8,767 nt of DNA, from positions 1 through 8,767 of the forward strand of contig JANTFY010000086.1 of assembly GCA_024763185.1 (NCBI GenBank). Reading direction: 5' to 3'. Numbering within the stretch: the stretch's first letter is position 1; every line of letters begins with the position of its first letter. A program made the position numbers and the translations under genes. The notes under the pieces were generated by a model. That model saw nothing but the letters and a program-made list of their open reading frames with translations, was not told the DNA's origin and did not search any database. Shown in pieces: positions 7,455 to 8,767 of the stretch. The DNA is from Gammaproteobacteria bacterium. Lineage in GTDB: Bacteria; Pseudomonadota; Gammaproteobacteria; GCA-001735895.

Positions 7455-7772
7455 TTAGAACTGGTATTGATCCTCAAAAATCAACTCATTATTTGGCCCA
7501 TATATTTCGATCGCATGCGTCAGTTTTAATTGCGAAAGCACCAGGGATAATCGGCTGGTTTCAGCCATCAGGATATCCTCATACAGGCTGTCGCCCGCCA
7601 GTATAAACTCATGGTCGAAGCCGGTACGAAAAGTGAGATTGGCCTGCCCCTTAATCTCAAGTTCATCATCCAGCAACACCGTGTCCAATGCATGAGCCTG
7701 TAGCATGTTGTGGATATCAACCAGGCCCAGATCGGTTAACAGGGTGCCTGTTAGTGTATAAAAACCACTCAT
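7455..7772 (-). CDS. Conserved-looking small protein of unknown function, downstream of M14 hydrolase
   Basis: The gene encodes 105 residues starting MSGFYTLTGTLLTDLGLVDI and ending in TAA at 7455. I do not recognise a family. It is acidic, has no signal peptide and no membrane segment, and alternates hydrophobic and charged residues in a way that suggests a small mixed alpha/beta soluble protein. Its start is supported by a strong Shine-Dalgarno GAGGA about 7-8 bases before the ATG at 7772. Residues 42-53 (GQANLTFRTGFD) resemble AQADLTFESGFE in the upstream M14 hydrolase. The gene lies 83 bp after that hydrolase on the same strand with no terminator between them, so co-transcription is likely. 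It is probably a real gene, given the ribosome-binding site and the lack of a better frame here; the function is open. Confidence 0.75.
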   Translation of the reverse strand: MSGFYTLTGTLLTDLGLVDIHNMLQAHALDTVLLDDELEIKGQANLTFRTGFDHEFILAGDSLYEDILMAETSRLSLVLSQLKLTHAIEIYGPNNELIFEDQYQF

Positions 7773-7855
7773 TTATCGTCCTCGTTAAATCTCAGCTGCT
7801 TTGAACATTCAATCGGTTATTGATGTTTCCTTCCGCTGGGTGCCCGTTGTATTGC

Positions 7856-8767
7856 TCAGGCATGGTAATCGACCATCAGGTAACACAGGCAATCCTGGCG
7901 GATAATCGTTTTATCCGGGGTAATCATGGCCGGCATCAGGGTTTTATTCAGATAAACGCGGCCATTTTCAATACGCATAATTTCATCGGTGACATCTTCG
8001 CCCTGCTCGTTGGTGACCAGTAACGGGTTAGCGATACGTGTATGCGCAAATACCTCGGTTGATTTTATCTCGGTAAAGTTTTTGCGCTCAAAACCGCTTT
8101 CAAAGGTCAGGTCAGCCTGGGCTGACAAATTAAAATCAAAGCTGACATCATCCGGTATATTCATCGTCGCCAGCGAGCGCACCAGTTGCAGGTCATGCGG
8201 CGCCACTTCGCGTTGCGGCAAATGATCCATATGCAGTAAACCGTCGAGAAAGTCGGTGGCATGCAGAATTCCCGCTTCATCACCGGGCTTGCCGCATTCC
8301 AGGGTCAGCGCCGGACAGATATGGTTAAAAGCCATTGAACACACCCCCTTGGGATGTTCAAACACGAGCGCGATATGATTAAACATGGCCGCCAGGTGCT
8401 GATTATCACGCGTCACCATGTTCATGCCCGCATAGTGCGGATTGGTCCCGGTATTGTTATGTACATCGATGGCGGCAAACAGCGGCACCTGTGTCACGGT
8501 GTCGAACACCTTTTGCATCAAACGAGTTGTGTGATCAGGCTGTTTTTCTGTACCGGGCCAACAGCGATTGTAATCGGACTGGCTGTTTAAAAAACGACAA
8601 TTCTGCTCGGCTGCGGCCACATTACCGACAAACAGATACAATGAGCGCGGAAGCTGCTCCTGATAGCGCGCCAATAAGGCCTGCATCGCCTGCAACCCGG
8701 TTATTTCATTGCCGTGTAATAAAATGGATACGAACAGGGGTGGCGACTTGTCACCCTTTAGGTAGAG
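7856..8767 (-). CDS. Zinc-dependent M14-family hydrolase, succinylglutamate desuccinylase/aspartoacylase type, N-terminus outside window
   Basis: The frame is open from the right edge (base 8767) to TGA at 7856, so 303 residues are visible and the start lies beyond the window. An in-frame TTG at 8695 is not the start, because the residues before it contain a family motif: LFVSILLHGNEITGLQAMQ with zinc ligands His18 and Glu21 (HGNE, 8716-8705). The third zinc ligand is His103 in AIDVHNNTGTNPHY. The probable catalytic glutamate is Glu157 in PALTLECGKPGDE. These are the hallmarks of the AstE/ASPA branch of M14 carboxypeptidase-like enzymes, which cleave N-acyl groups such as succinyl or acetyl from amino acids. 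The arginine-degradation ast genes are not seen here, so AstE itself is not supported and the substrate is unknown. The C-terminal part after about residue 205 looks like the beta-rich extra domain of the family. The 105-aa gene follows 83 bp downstream. Confidence 0.88.
   Translation of the reverse strand, partial: LYLKGDKSPPLFVSILLHGNEITGLQAMQALLARYQEQLPRSLYLFVGNVAAAEQNCRFLNSQSDYNRCWPGTEKQPDHTTRLMQKVFDTVTQVPLFAAIDVHNNTGTNPHYAGMNMVTRDNQHLAAMFNHIALVFEHPKGVCSMAFNHICPALTLECGKPGDEAGILHATDFLDGLLHMDHLPQREVAPHDLQLVRSLATMNIPDDVSFDFNLSAQADLTFESGFERKNFTEIKSTEVFAHTRIANPLLVTNEQGEDVTDEIMRIENGRVYLNKTLMPAMITPDKTIIRQDCLCYLMVDYHA

Noticed and set aside
7856..8695. A complete 279-aa hydrolase starting with TTG at 8695
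   Set aside because: The residues upstream of 8695 are in frame and contain the essential zinc motif HGNE, so the gene continues past the window edge.

Overview
The window looks like an ordinary chromosomal stretch of a gammaproteobacterium. The evidence is a prfB-lysS gene pair in the same order and near-contact as in Escherichia coli, an RF2 of 365 residues with a programmed frameshift at codon 26, a class II lysyl-tRNA synthetase, and c-di-GMP and HDOD signalling proteins. Base composition looks fairly balanced throughout. I see no transposase, phage gene, tRNA, rRNA or CRISPR array. The genus cannot be named from the sequence alone.

Layout, left to right. Bases 1-651 (+) are the 3' part of an HDOD-domain gene that is cut by the window edge. 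It converges on lysS, and a perfect 42-bp palindrome (664-705) between them can end transcription from both sides. Everything from 737 to 8767 is on the minus strand and is best read from right to left. First comes a zinc-dependent M14 hydrolase of the succinylglutamate desuccinylase/aspartoacylase family (8767-7856, its N-terminus outside the window). A 105-codon gene of unknown function follows (7772-7455). After a 204-bp gap come a lipoprotein-type periplasmic substrate-binding protein of the ABC_sub_bind family (7250-6252) and, 8 bp later, a membrane HAMP-PAS-GGDEF-EAL protein (6243-3514). After a 142-bp gap comes prfB (3371-2273, read through an in-frame UGA by +1 frameshifting), then lysS 3 bp later (2269-737).

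The genes form three functional blocks. prfB-lysS is a translation operon, with RF2 setting its own level through the UGA frameshift. The binding protein and GGDEF-EAL pair probably form a ligand-sensing c-di-GMP module, because the binding protein has no ABC permease or ATPase beside it and its gene nearly touches the sensor kinase-like regulator gene. The M14 hydrolase and the 105-aa gene are probably co-transcribed and share a short protein motif.

The most useful corrections to naive gene calling are three. prfB starts at 3371, not at an internal GTG at 3175. The M14 gene runs off the right edge with its zinc motif HGNE in the last 70 bases. The binding protein most likely starts at 7250, not at the longest possible start at 7418. 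I did not find a clearly novel system. The best leads are the binding-protein/c-di-GMP pair and the unexplained 105-aa protein.
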